Part shown: positions 55,748 through 63,089 of the stretch, piece by piece | How the letters are laid out: every line of letters begins with the position of its first letter | How positions within the stretch are numbered: the stretch's first letter is position 1 | NCBI GenBank assembly: GCA_023229545.1 | Contig: JALNZB010000015.1 | Location: forward strand, 14,866-78,865 | Length of the DNA: 64,000 bases | Direction of reading: 5' to 3' | DNA from: Sulfuritalea sp. | Lineage (GTDB): Bacteria; Pseudomonadota; Gammaproteobacteria; Burkholderiales; Rhodocyclaceae | Notes under the pieces: generated by a model | Told to the model about the DNA's origin: nothing | Seen by the model: only the letters and a program-made list of their open reading frames with translations | The model's database searches: none | Translations under genes and position numbers: made by a program

Positions 55748-57004
55748 TTAGAAGAAGGTGATTTCGGATGCCGTTGCCGCTTGTGGCGCGCCACCGCGGT
55801 GCACCACATGCTGCTCGGGTACGGTGTAGGTGTGGGACAGTTCGTCGAGCCAGGCGGTGGCGTCGATGGGGCCGGGCATGCCATCCTCGCCGAGTTGCCG
55901 CTCCGGATCGGCGATCCGATCCTTCAGTTTGTTCATGTCATTGCTGACATGGCCCAGCACCTGGCTGACCCGATCCTGAAACTGGAGCGCCACCAGAACT
56001 TCGGCAATCTCTTCGCCGATGGATTGGGTCTCGCGACGCAATTCTTCGGAAGAGTCGGCCAGTCCCACCACCGCGGTATGGACCCGGCCGACGACATGCT
56101 CGATCACCTTTTCGGATCTGGTGACCATTTCCTCGTCCTGATGGGCGTATTGACTGGATATTTGCAGGGTCGTGGCGATCGCCTTGTTGACCGTTTCCAC
56201 CGTTTCCCAGATATTCCTGCCGGTCTCTCCGGAAAGCGTGGAAAGCTTGCGCACCTCGTCGGCGACCACCGCGAAGCCGCGCCCGACATCGCCGGCGCGG
56301 GCGGCTTCGATCGCGGCGTTCAGCGCCAGCAGATTGGTCTGCTTGGCAATGTCCCCCACGTCCTGGGCCATGCGCTTCAGCGCGTCGGTGAACTGCGACA
56401 GCGACGTGACTTCGCTGAGCATGGAATCCTTCATGGCCAGGGCGGAGCGCAGCGTGGCCACGATTGAACTCAGTTCCACTTCGTTTTCGTGCAGCAAGGC
56501 GATCAGACTGTCGCCCGCTTCGCCCTGCGACGACGCCATGGTGGTTCCGATTTCCTGATTGATATTGGCGAAACGATTCACCAGGGCCGTGATCGAGTCC
56601 TCGGTATGCGTGCGGGCCATGTCGATCTGGCCCGCCCAGACTGGCAGCACGCCGTCGCACAACTTGTCCAGACCGCCGATGCAAATTGGCTTGTGCTCGC
56701 AGAAGCCGCGCTTCAGAGGCGTCTGTGCCGCCGCTTGCGCCTGATCCATGAGCACTTTCAGGCGGGACGAGGCGAAAAATGCCGTCGCAAAACCCAGCGC
56801 AACCAGGAACGTGGCCAGCACCATCGATGTCAGACTGAAGCCGCCCACGATCAGCACGCCGACCGCGCCGATTGCGGCAAGCATCATCACGGGAACGGCT
56901 ACCCACGCCAGCGGATTGCCGCCGACGCTTCCCGTCGACTCGGCTCTATTCTGTTCGTCCGGCCACGCTGCGCCGGACAAGGTTGAAGCGATTGCAGAGT
57001 TCAT
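55748..57004 (-). CDS. Membrane receptor-like protein with MCP tip and a CheZ-like motif
   Basis: 418 aa. Two adjacent membrane helices (~32-78) leave no real periplasmic domain. A short Cys-containing segment (KRGFCEHKPICIGGLDKLC) is followed by a shortened signalling domain with KQTNLLALNAAIEAARAGDVGRGFAVVADEVRKL. Near the C terminus VALQFQDRVSQVLGHVSNDM contains D-x3-Q (D344, Q348), the arrangement used by CheZ (QDLTGQ) to dephosphorylate CheY, and the last residues are SEITFF. A receptor-linked CheY phosphatase is possible but inferred. ATG 57004 has only a weak ribosome-binding site. It is 11 bp upstream of cheY. Confidence 0.85.
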   Translation of the reverse strand: MNSAIASTLSGAAWPDEQNRAESTGSVGGNPLAWVAVPVMMLAAIGAVGVLIVGGFSLTSMVLATFLVALGFATAFFASSRLKVLMDQAQAAAQTPLKRGFCEHKPICIGGLDKLCDGVLPVWAGQIDMARTHTEDSITALVNRFANINQEIGTTMASSQGEAGDSLIALLHENEVELSSIVATLRSALAMKDSMLSEVTSLSQFTDALKRMAQDVGDIAKQTNLLALNAAIEAARAGDVGRGFAVVADEVRKLSTLSGETGRNIWETVETVNKAIATTLQISSQYAHQDEEMVTRSEKVIEHVVGRVHTAVVGLADSSEELRRETQSIGEEIAEVLVALQFQDRVSQVLGHVSNDMNKLKDRIADPERQLGEDGMPGPIDATAWLDELSHTYTVPEQHVVHRGGAPQAATASEITFF

Positions 57005-57006
57005 GT

Positions 57007-57273
57007 TCAGTGAGGCAACGGGAAAGCAGAGGGCTGAAAGCCGGAAGTCAATCCGGCACGACTTGCTGCTTCCTGTATGCAACAACCGGCATCTAGCCGG
57101 CAGTCCTCACGCCAACTGCATTCCTGCTGGCCGCACTCGTCACTGCCGAGTGCGGCATAGCAGTCGAAATTTCCCTCTGAGATTTGAATGTGCCGGATAA
57201 GCACGGCCCTGGTCAGCGAGGAGCCAAAGATGCAATGCAGTTTCACCAGCTTGAGCAGTTCTGTCGTGTCCAT
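57007..57273 (-). CDS. Small cysteine-rich protein of the chemosensory cluster
   Basis: 88 aa beginning MDTTELLKLVKLHCIFGSSLTRAV. Seven Cys (14, 38, 47, 52, 58, 64, 65) are concentrated in DECGQQECSWREDCRLDAGCC, which suggests metal or Fe-S binding or disulfides. There is no signal peptide. GGGAGA stands 8 bases before ATG 57273. It ends 2 bp before the start of the receptor-like gene and begins 12 bp after the PAS gene, so all three are probably one unit. I do not know the family's function. Confidence 0.75.
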   Translation of the reverse strand: MDTTELLKLVKLHCIFGSSLTRAVLIRHIQISEGNFDCYAALGSDECGQQECSWREDCRLDAGCCIQEAASRAGLTSGFQPSAFPLPH

Positions 57274-57285
57274 GATGTCATCTCC

Positions 57286-57690
57286 CTATTCCATGTGATC
57301 CGCCGGGCGCACGATGAGCGACAGCCCACTGCGTCCCGCGCTGTTGAGGAGGTTTATAAACAGTTCCGCGGCGAAGTGCTTCCCGTCGCAAGTCACCGCC
57401 TGGAAACGACGGCTGATGCGGCACAGGAATTTCAGGTGCGGATTGGGTTGACCGTTCTGCACCAGTTCCCAGTCCGCCAATTGCGGCAGCAGCATGGAAA
57501 CGGGGCGCCACACCAGTTCGCTGCGGCGGTACTTGAACAGTGCCTCGCTGGCCCGGCTGCAATCGCATACCATGCCGGAAGCATCGAGCCGCAGTGCTGC
57601 CACATGATCCTCGCCGCCCGCCGGGATGGCTCCGCGCCAGCCATTCGTGGCCGAGGTGGAAGCGAACGACTGTGCCTGGTTTGCAATCAT
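57286..57690 (-). CDS. Small PAS-domain protein at the head of the chemosensory cluster
   Basis: 134 aa from ATG 57690 (MIANQAQSFAST), with AGGGG 8 bases upstream. A PAS-like fold is visible: VAALRLDASGMVCDCSRASEALFKYRRSELVW, VSMLLPQL and FAAELFINLLNSAGRSGLSLIVRPADH. There is no output domain. It is likely a sensor working with the following Cys-rich and receptor-like proteins. The upstream region has a block shared with the EAL gene. A longer frame to 57813 crosses that block and is rejected. Confidence 0.75.
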   Translation of the reverse strand: MIANQAQSFASTSATNGWRGAIPAGGEDHVAALRLDASGMVCDCSRASEALFKYRRSELVWRPVSMLLPQLADWELVQNGQPNPHLKFLCRISRRFQAVTCDGKHFAAELFINLLNSAGRSGLSLIVRPADHME

Positions 57691-57734
57691 GATTTCGGCC
57701 CCTTGATGACGTGTTGTTAAGCTTGCCGGAACGC

Positions 57735-57827
57735 TGGCGAGTACCCCTATCCGTATGAGTAAACATATTCGTCGGAAGGGGGGTAAGGAATACCCCGATA
57801 CCCAGATTCGCATACGGTAAAAACAGT
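57735..57827 (-). promoter_or_regulatory. Duplicated upstream block, copy A (before the PAS gene)
   Basis: About 93 bp (TGGCGAGTACCCCTATCCG ... AAACATATTCGTC ... GGAATACCCCGATACCCAG ... CAGTAG) that recurs at 60489-60584. It contains two copies of a 20-21 bp motif read on the minus strand as TACCGTATGCGAATCTGGGTA and TACTCATACGGATAGGGGTA, with partial dyad symmetry. This suggests binding sites for a LuxR/NarL-type regulator. Confidence 0.65.
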
Positions 57828-57897
57828 AGGCTGAGTAATACCTGTGTGAATTTCTTCACGCCGCGTCGGCGGAACGTATTGTTCGCCTTGCTCTGCA

Positions 57898-59223
57898 CTA
57901 CCTTCGGGTCGCCGTCCCGCCAGCGCCGACTTTTTGGTCTCGTAGAGTCGTCGCTGCGGCCTGCGTTTCCGGGTTGAAGAAACGCAGGGTATTGCGGCCC
58001 GCAGCCTTGGCCTGGTACATGGCCAGATCGGCCCGTTTCAGGATGTCGTCGACGCCTTCCTGATGATCGGCAAACAGGGTGATGCCGATGCTGGGCGTGC
58101 TTCGATGTGCGCAACCCGCGAGCTGGTAGGTCTGATTCAGCGCGACGTGAATTTTTTCACCCACGGCCTCGGCCTGCGTCGTTGCTTCCTGCACGTTTTC
58201 GCTCATGCCCAGCAGCATGACCACGAATTCATCGCCTCCCAGACGGGCCACGGTGTCGCATTCGCGCACACAGGTGGTCAGACGCTCGGCGACCTGCTGC
58301 AGCAGCAGGTCGCCCAAGGCGTGGCCGAGGGTGTCGTTGAGGGCCTTGAAGTTGTCCAGATCGATAAACAGCAGGGCGCCACATGTTTCGCTGCGGGTAC
58401 TCGATGCCACGGCTTGTTGCAGCCGGTCGAGCAGCAGTCGCCGATTGGGCAAACCGGTCAGCGGGTCGTAGAAGGCCAGATGCCTGATCTCGTCTTCTGC
58501 GGCCTTGCGCCCGGTAATTTCGGTAACGCTACCGATGATGCGCAGGGGCTGCCCATCGCCATCGCGCTCGAATACATCGCCACGGTCCTCCACCCAGATC
58601 ACGCGCCCGTCCATCCGGCGCATGCGATGTTCGCTGCGATAGGCGCCGCCTCCCTTCAGACAGATTCTTCGGCGTGTTATGACCGCCTCGCGGTCGTCCT
58701 CATGCAGTAGAGCCAGAAACTCCGCCACCGGGCGCTCAAGGCAGCCGTCATCAAGCCCCAACATCTGGCACCAGCCGTGGCTGTGTCTGACGTGATCCCG
58801 GCGCAGGGTCCAGTCCCAGACGTTTTCCCCCGTCACCGATAGCACATGGTTCAACCGGGCCTCGCTATTGCCGAGGATGAGGTTGAGTTCGCGCGCATTT
58901 TTGAGGTGCCGGTGGTGGCTCCGGGCAAAATACCAGGTGCACAGCGCGGAGACGATAAGCAGCACCGCCACGGTTGTTGTCGGCATCGCTACGGGCAGCT
59001 CTTCCGTGGTCAACAGCGTGCCGCCAACCCCGGCGGCGGCAAAGGCCATGGTCACCGCCAGGGTCTGGGCGGCGATGACCCATCCGCCCCGGATCATCAG
59101 TTGCAGGGCGCGGGCGTGATGCTTGAAATGCTTCAGCACGGTGGTCGCAAGACAAGCCAGGTCAGGTAACCCGCGATTCGGCTTGCGGTGGCCGCTTGCC
59201 CTTCCACCAGTCGGCGATTTCAT
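57898..59223 (-). CDS. Membrane PAS-GGDEF diguanylate cyclase
   Basis: 441 aa. Two membrane helices (~48-70, 78-98), a PAS/PAC domain (~120-250, WDWTLRRDHVRHSHGWCQMLG, IGSVTEITGRK) and a GGDEF domain (FYDPLTGLPNRRLLLDRL, active site RLGGDEF). The RxxD inhibitory site is present (RECD, five residues before GGDEF), so product inhibition by c-di-GMP is expected. The start is uncertain: ATG 59223 overlaps the EAL gene by 62 bp, ATG 59097 would still include both helices. The last residues (KVGAGGTATRR) are encoded by a dispersed-repeat copy. Confidence 0.9.
   Translation of the reverse strand: MKSPTGGRASGHRKPNRGLPDLACLATTVLKHFKHHARALQLMIRGGWVIAAQTLAVTMAFAAAGVGGTLLTTEELPVAMPTTTVAVLLIVSALCTWYFARSHHRHLKNARELNLILGNSEARLNHVLSVTGENVWDWTLRRDHVRHSHGWCQMLGLDDGCLERPVAEFLALLHEDDREAVITRRRICLKGGGAYRSEHRMRRMDGRVIWVEDRGDVFERDGDGQPLRIIGSVTEITGRKAAEDEIRHLAFYDPLTGLPNRRLLLDRLQQAVASSTRSETCGALLFIDLDNFKALNDTLGHALGDLLLQQVAERLTTCVRECDTVARLGGDEFVVMLLGMSENVQEATTQAEAVGEKIHVALNQTYQLAGCAHRSTPSIGITLFADHQEGVDDILKRADLAMYQAKAAGRNTLRFFNPETQAAATTLRDQKVGAGGTATRR
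57911..57933 (+). repeat. Dispersed 23-bp repeat, copy 11 (3' end of the GGDEF gene)
   Basis: Forward copy GCCGTCCCGCC-AGCGCCGACTTT, exact consensus; on the minus strand it encodes the KVGAGGTA end of the diguanylate cyclase. Confidence 0.8.
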
Positions 59224-60463
59224 CGACCGGCATCGGTCGCGCCCAGAAATAGCCCTGCCCCAGATGACAGTCGAGGGAGTTCAGGTAGCGCGCCTGACCG
59301 CGATTCTCGACGCCCTCGGCCAGCGAAGTCATGCCCAGGGAATGGGTGATCTGCAAGGCCGCCTGGCACACCATCCGGCTCGAATTGTCGTCCGGCAGGG
59401 CGGTGACAAACGAGCGATCCAGCTTGATCTTGCCCACCGGAAACTCGCGCACGCGCGCCAGTGTCGAGGTCCCCGTGCCGAAATCGTCGATCGCCATGTC
59501 GAATCCGGCCGCTGACATCTCCTGCATCCAGAGCAGGAATTCCCGGCCGCTGCTGCCCGCCAGCGATTCGGTAATTTCCAGTTCGATATCAGCCGGCGCC
59601 AGTCCCTCGTGCCTGACGATTTCGAGCGCGGCCCGCAGAAAGTCCCCATGATGCATTTGCCCCGGCGAGACATTGACCGAAATCTTGGGAATGGCAACAC
59701 CCTTGCTGCGCAGCATGGACACCGCCTGGACCGATCGCCTGAGCATGATTTCGCCCAGTATGCCGATCAAGCCGGCATCTTCCGCTATCGGAATGAAGCG
59801 GACGGGTGGAATGTCCTCGCCATCGAAAGTCCATCTCGCCAGGGCCTCGGCGCCGGTGGGGCTACCCGAGGCGATCTTGACCTGTGGCTGGAAATAGGCC
59901 TCGAAGCCTACCCCGTCGGCATCAAGATTCTGCCGCATCAAGTCTGCCATGTGGCTGTTGGATACCTGCGCCATCGCTTCGCCGCCCTCGAAGGTGACAT
60001 AGCTGGTATGCAGGACAATGGCCTTTTGCATGGCCAGGCGCGCCGCCAGGCAAAGCGTTTGCGGATCGTCGATTTCATCCGAGAAGACGATCCCGGCATA
60101 GATGCCGGGAAAATTGACGAGAAGCTCATGCCAGATCGGTTTCAACTCTCCATAAAGCCGTTTTGCGAATGCGACGTACAGCACCGGCCCGAACCTGGCC
60201 CAGGACATGTAATCCGCCATGCCGTCAATCCAGTGTTCCATTTCATCGCACATGGCGGGGTCGATTTCGCCCAGGATGAGGGCCAGACCCAAGGGCACGT
60301 CTTCGCTCATGAGCGTGCCCATCTCGCTCATCAGCCTGGCGTAGTCGGGGTTGTTTTGCATGGCATGATGCGTCGCATGATGGCCGGCGAGAGCCGAATA
60401 GTGCGATGCCATGCCGGTATGGGTGGGCATGGATTGCTGCCCTACTGGAGCAGGAACATACAT
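59162..60463 (-). CDS. EAL-domain protein (c-di-GMP phosphodiesterase)
   Basis: 433 aa from ATG 60463, which follows GGAG. Residues ~40-170 form an alpha-helical sensory part (PDYARLMSEMGTLMSEDVPLG, AKRLYGELKPIWHELL). The EAL domain (~185-425) keeps the catalytic set: EAYFQPQVKI, GAEALARW, NVSPGQM, LEITES, AIDDFGTG and KLDRSFV. It should hydrolyse c-di-GMP to pGpG. It overlaps the downstream GGDEF gene, so synthesis and breakdown enzymes are co-expressed. The upstream region carries copy B of the duplicated block. Confidence 0.93.
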   Translation of the reverse strand: MYVPAPVGQQSMPTHTGMASHYSALAGHHATHHAMQNNPDYARLMSEMGTLMSEDVPLGLALILGEIDPAMCDEMEHWIDGMADYMSWARFGPVLYVAFAKRLYGELKPIWHELLVNFPGIYAGIVFSDEIDDPQTLCLAARLAMQKAIVLHTSYVTFEGGEAMAQVSNSHMADLMRQNLDADGVGFEAYFQPQVKIASGSPTGAEALARWTFDGEDIPPVRFIPIAEDAGLIGILGEIMLRRSVQAVSMLRSKGVAIPKISVNVSPGQMHHGDFLRAALEIVRHEGLAPADIELEITESLAGSSGREFLLWMQEMSAAGFDMAIDDFGTGTSTLARVREFPVGKIKLDRSFVTALPDDNSSRMVCQAALQITHSLGMTSLAEGVENRGQARYLNSLDCHLGQGYFWARPMPVDEIADWWKGKRPPQAESRVT

Positions 60464-60488
60464 TTCAGTCTCCACGTTCAGGGATGCC

Positions 60489-60584
60489 TGGCGAGTATCC
60501 AGGTCCGTGCCGGGAAACATATTCGTCTTGCGCGGCGCGGGGAATACCCCGATACCCATATTCGAATACGGGGAAACCAGTAGA
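60489..60584 (-). promoter_or_regulatory. Duplicated upstream block, copy B (before the EAL gene)
   Basis: Matches 57735-57827 over ~95 bp, most strongly in AAACATATTCGTC and GGGGAATACCCCGATACCCA. It contains one good copy of the dyad motif, CCCCGTATTCGAATATGGGTA on the minus strand. It lies between the EAL start and the response-regulator gene's stop. Confidence 0.65.
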
Positions 60585-60627
60585 GGGCGCTACGGAGCTG
60601 GCGGCGATCAGCCGCCAGAAACAGGAC

Positions 60628-61272
60628 TCAGGGCAAAATCAGGCCGGTGCGGATGGCATATTTTGTAAGGCCCACCACGTTGTGCATACCGAGTTTTCGC
60701 ATGACGTTGCGGCGGTGCGTGTCGACCGTTTTTGGCGAAATATGCAATTTATCCGCGATCTCCGGCGCGCTCTTGCCTTCGGCAAGAAAGGTGACCACCT
60801 GAAGTTCGCGCGCCGACAATGATGTGTCGTCGGGCTTCTCGGAACCGGATTGCCGACTGCGCAGGCCGGCGGTCACCAGCGCGGTCACTTCGGCACACAG
60901 ATAGGTGTGCCCCGCCGCCACGCTATGGATGCCCCGTGCCAACTCGACCCCGGCCGCCAGCTTGGTGATGTAACCGCTGGCGCCGGCATCGAGCATTTGC
61001 TCCACAATGCCCTGGTTGAGATAGGTGGACAGGGCCAGCACCTTGATGCCGGGATGTTTGCCCAGCATGCGTTGCGTGGTCTCGATGCCCGACGGGCCGG
61101 GCAGGGCGATATCCATGACCACCACATCGGGCGAAAACTTGTCCGCCATCCGTAGCGCCGTCTCGCCATCGCCGACTTCTGCGACGACCTGAATCTGGTC
61201 ATCCTGTTCCAGCACCAGGCGCAAGGCTTCGCGCACCATCGTATGGTCTTCGACCAGCATGACGCGGATCAT
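60628..61272 (-). CDS. NarL/LuxR-type response regulator
   Basis: 214 aa. Receiver domain with phosphoacceptor D54 (VVMDIALPGPSG), Ser/Thr switch (LALSTY) and Lys (YITKLA), then a LuxR helix-turn-helix (LSARELQVVTFLAEGKSAPEIADKLHISPKTVDTHRRNVMRKLGM). It is encoded with its kinase by a 4-bp ATGA overlap. The duplicated dyad motifs upstream of the EAL and PAS genes are candidate targets, which is inference. Confidence 0.95.
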   Translation of the reverse strand: MIRVMLVEDHTMVREALRLVLEQDDQIQVVAEVGDGETALRMADKFSPDVVVMDIALPGPSGIETTQRMLGKHPGIKVLALSTYLNQGIVEQMLDAGASGYITKLAAGVELARGIHSVAAGHTYLCAEVTALVTAGLRSRQSGSEKPDDTSLSARELQVVTFLAEGKSAPEIADKLHISPKTVDTHRRNVMRKLGMHNVVGLTKYAIRTGLILP

Positions 61273-62945
61273 GAGGGCTGGGACTCCTTTGTGATGACCG
61301 AATGCGGAATGGTCAGGGTGACCGTGGTGCCGTTGCCAAAGCTGCTGACGATGTCCATTGTGCCGTCAATAGCGACAATGCGCTCGTATATGTGCGCCAG
61401 ACCAAAGCTGTCCTGCACAGGCCAGACGCCATCGGTCCCGGCGGCATCGAAGCCGCAGCCGTTGTCGCTCACCACGAGCCTCGTCAGGGCGTTGTCGCAC
61501 GCGCAGGAAAGCCTTGCCTCGCTTACCCCGGCATGCCTGGCGACATTGACCAGGAGTTCGCGGACGGAACGAAACAGGCTCGCCTGTACCTCCTCGGTGA
61601 ACGGCCTGGAGCATTTGAGGCAGGCGTCGTGGTTGAAATGCACGGTGAGTCCGAAGAGGCGCTGCTTTTCCCCGACCAGCCATTCCAGTGCCGGAACCAG
61701 GCCCAGCGTGTGAAGTATCGGCGGACTCAACTGCTGGGTGATGGTTCGCGCGGCATGATCGGCCTGAGCCACCATTTCCATGATCTGGTCGAACGAAGAC
61801 TGCGGCGAGTCGGGGCGGAGCAGGCCCAGCCGGAGCTTGATGGCGAACAGGTACTGGTGGAGATTGTCATGCAGATCTTCCGCCAGAAAGCGCCGCTCGC
61901 GCTCTTCGGTCATGGTCAATTGCGCCGAAATCCTGCGCAACTGCTGGGTTCGTTTGTCTACACGGTCCTCGAGAGTTGCGGTCAGCTTTTTTAGTTGATC
62001 TTCGGCCTGCTTGCGCTCGGTGATGTCCAGACCAACGGCGCCCAACAGGAAAGGTTTCCCTTGTCTGGCAATTCGGAACCGGTGAACCTCATACAGCCTC
62101 GACTGACCATCCCGGTGTAATACCTGCTCCTCCGTAACCAGCTTCCCTGCCTCTAGCGCGCGCCGGTCACTGGCGACTACCCTTGCCGAAAACTCCGGCG
62201 AGAAAAGTTCGGCGGGAGTCTTTCCGAGCCACGCACGGGTTCCCAAAACCTTCTCGACGTAGCGGTTGGCATACTGCATGGCGCTGTCTTCCCCCGTGAT
62301 GAACGCCGCCGCCGGCAGGTTGTCCATGAACAGCCTGAAACGGTCTTCGCTCTCGGCAAGCGCCAGTTCTGCCTGCTTGCGTGCCGAGATATCACTCATG
62401 ACGACGTTGTACGCCAACCCTCCGGCGGCTTCCTGCACGACGACGGCTTCGAGCCGCGCCCAGAATTGCGTACCGTCGTGCCTCACCATCCGCAACTCGC
62501 AGGCGTGCGGCTCACCGGTTTCAAGGGCCTGTTTGCAATGAAGGTAGAAGTCGTCCGTGTCCGTTTTGAGGACGAAGCGACTGAACGGCTGCCCGAGCAG
62601 CGTTTCCCGGGTGACACCCAGCAGATTCGTCGAGGTGAGGTTCGCCTCGACGATCAGGCCCGCTTCGTTGACGGTGACATAGCCCACCGGCGCCAGATCG
62701 TAGAAGTTGAAGTAACGCGCTCGCGCGGCGTCGAGTTCCTCGAGCGACTGGCGCAGTTGCTCGTTCTGCATCTCCAGCTCGATCTGATGCACGCGCAATT
62801 CGTGCAGCATCCGTTGGGCATTCGCGAGCGGGATCGCATCAAGAAGTTCCATCGACGGCGCCATTCTTTGCCGAAGGTCTTCCTCGGCCTCGGCCTGCCG
62901 ACGCAGCGTCGACTCGGAATGGTCATGTTCGTCCATCGCATGCAT
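61269..62945 (-). CDS. PAS-PAS sensor histidine kinase, NarX/HisKA_3 type
   Basis: 558 aa, no membrane helix. An N-terminal coiled coil (LRVHQIELEMQNEQLRQSLEEL) is followed by two PAS/PAC domains (~78-195 and ~197-315), a second coiled coil, the HisKA_3 phospho-His in FLAEDLHDNLHQYLFAIKLRLG and a HATPase domain with RELLVNVARHAG, VSDNGCGFD and the end NGTTVTLTIP. It phosphorylates the NarL-type regulator encoded downstream. ATG 62945 has GAGG 8 bases upstream; ATG 62936 is an alternative. Confidence 0.93.
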   Translation of the reverse strand: MHAMDEHDHSESTLRRQAEAEEDLRQRMAPSMELLDAIPLANAQRMLHELRVHQIELEMQNEQLRQSLEELDAARARYFNFYDLAPVGYVTVNEAGLIVEANLTSTNLLGVTRETLLGQPFSRFVLKTDTDDFYLHCKQALETGEPHACELRMVRHDGTQFWARLEAVVVQEAAGGLAYNVVMSDISARKQAELALAESEDRFRLFMDNLPAAAFITGEDSAMQYANRYVEKVLGTRAWLGKTPAELFSPEFSARVVASDRRALEAGKLVTEEQVLHRDGQSRLYEVHRFRIARQGKPFLLGAVGLDITERKQAEDQLKKLTATLEDRVDKRTQQLRRISAQLTMTEERERRFLAEDLHDNLHQYLFAIKLRLGLLRPDSPQSSFDQIMEMVAQADHAARTITQQLSPPILHTLGLVPALEWLVGEKQRLFGLTVHFNHDACLKCSRPFTEEVQASLFRSVRELLVNVARHAGVSEARLSCACDNALTRLVVSDNGCGFDAAGTDGVWPVQDSFGLAHIYERIVAIDGTMDIVSSFGNGTTVTLTIPHSVITKESQPS

Positions 62946-63089
62946 CTATTCGGCCTCGCTCGGTAAAGCGGTGGAGATCATCGAAAACTCCAGGGCAGCA
63001 CCGTCACGGGTGGTTTCCGGTTGCCATGTGAATCCATCCCGTCAGGTTGCGCGCTTGTTACCGGCATGGTACATGAATCCGGATAGTTC

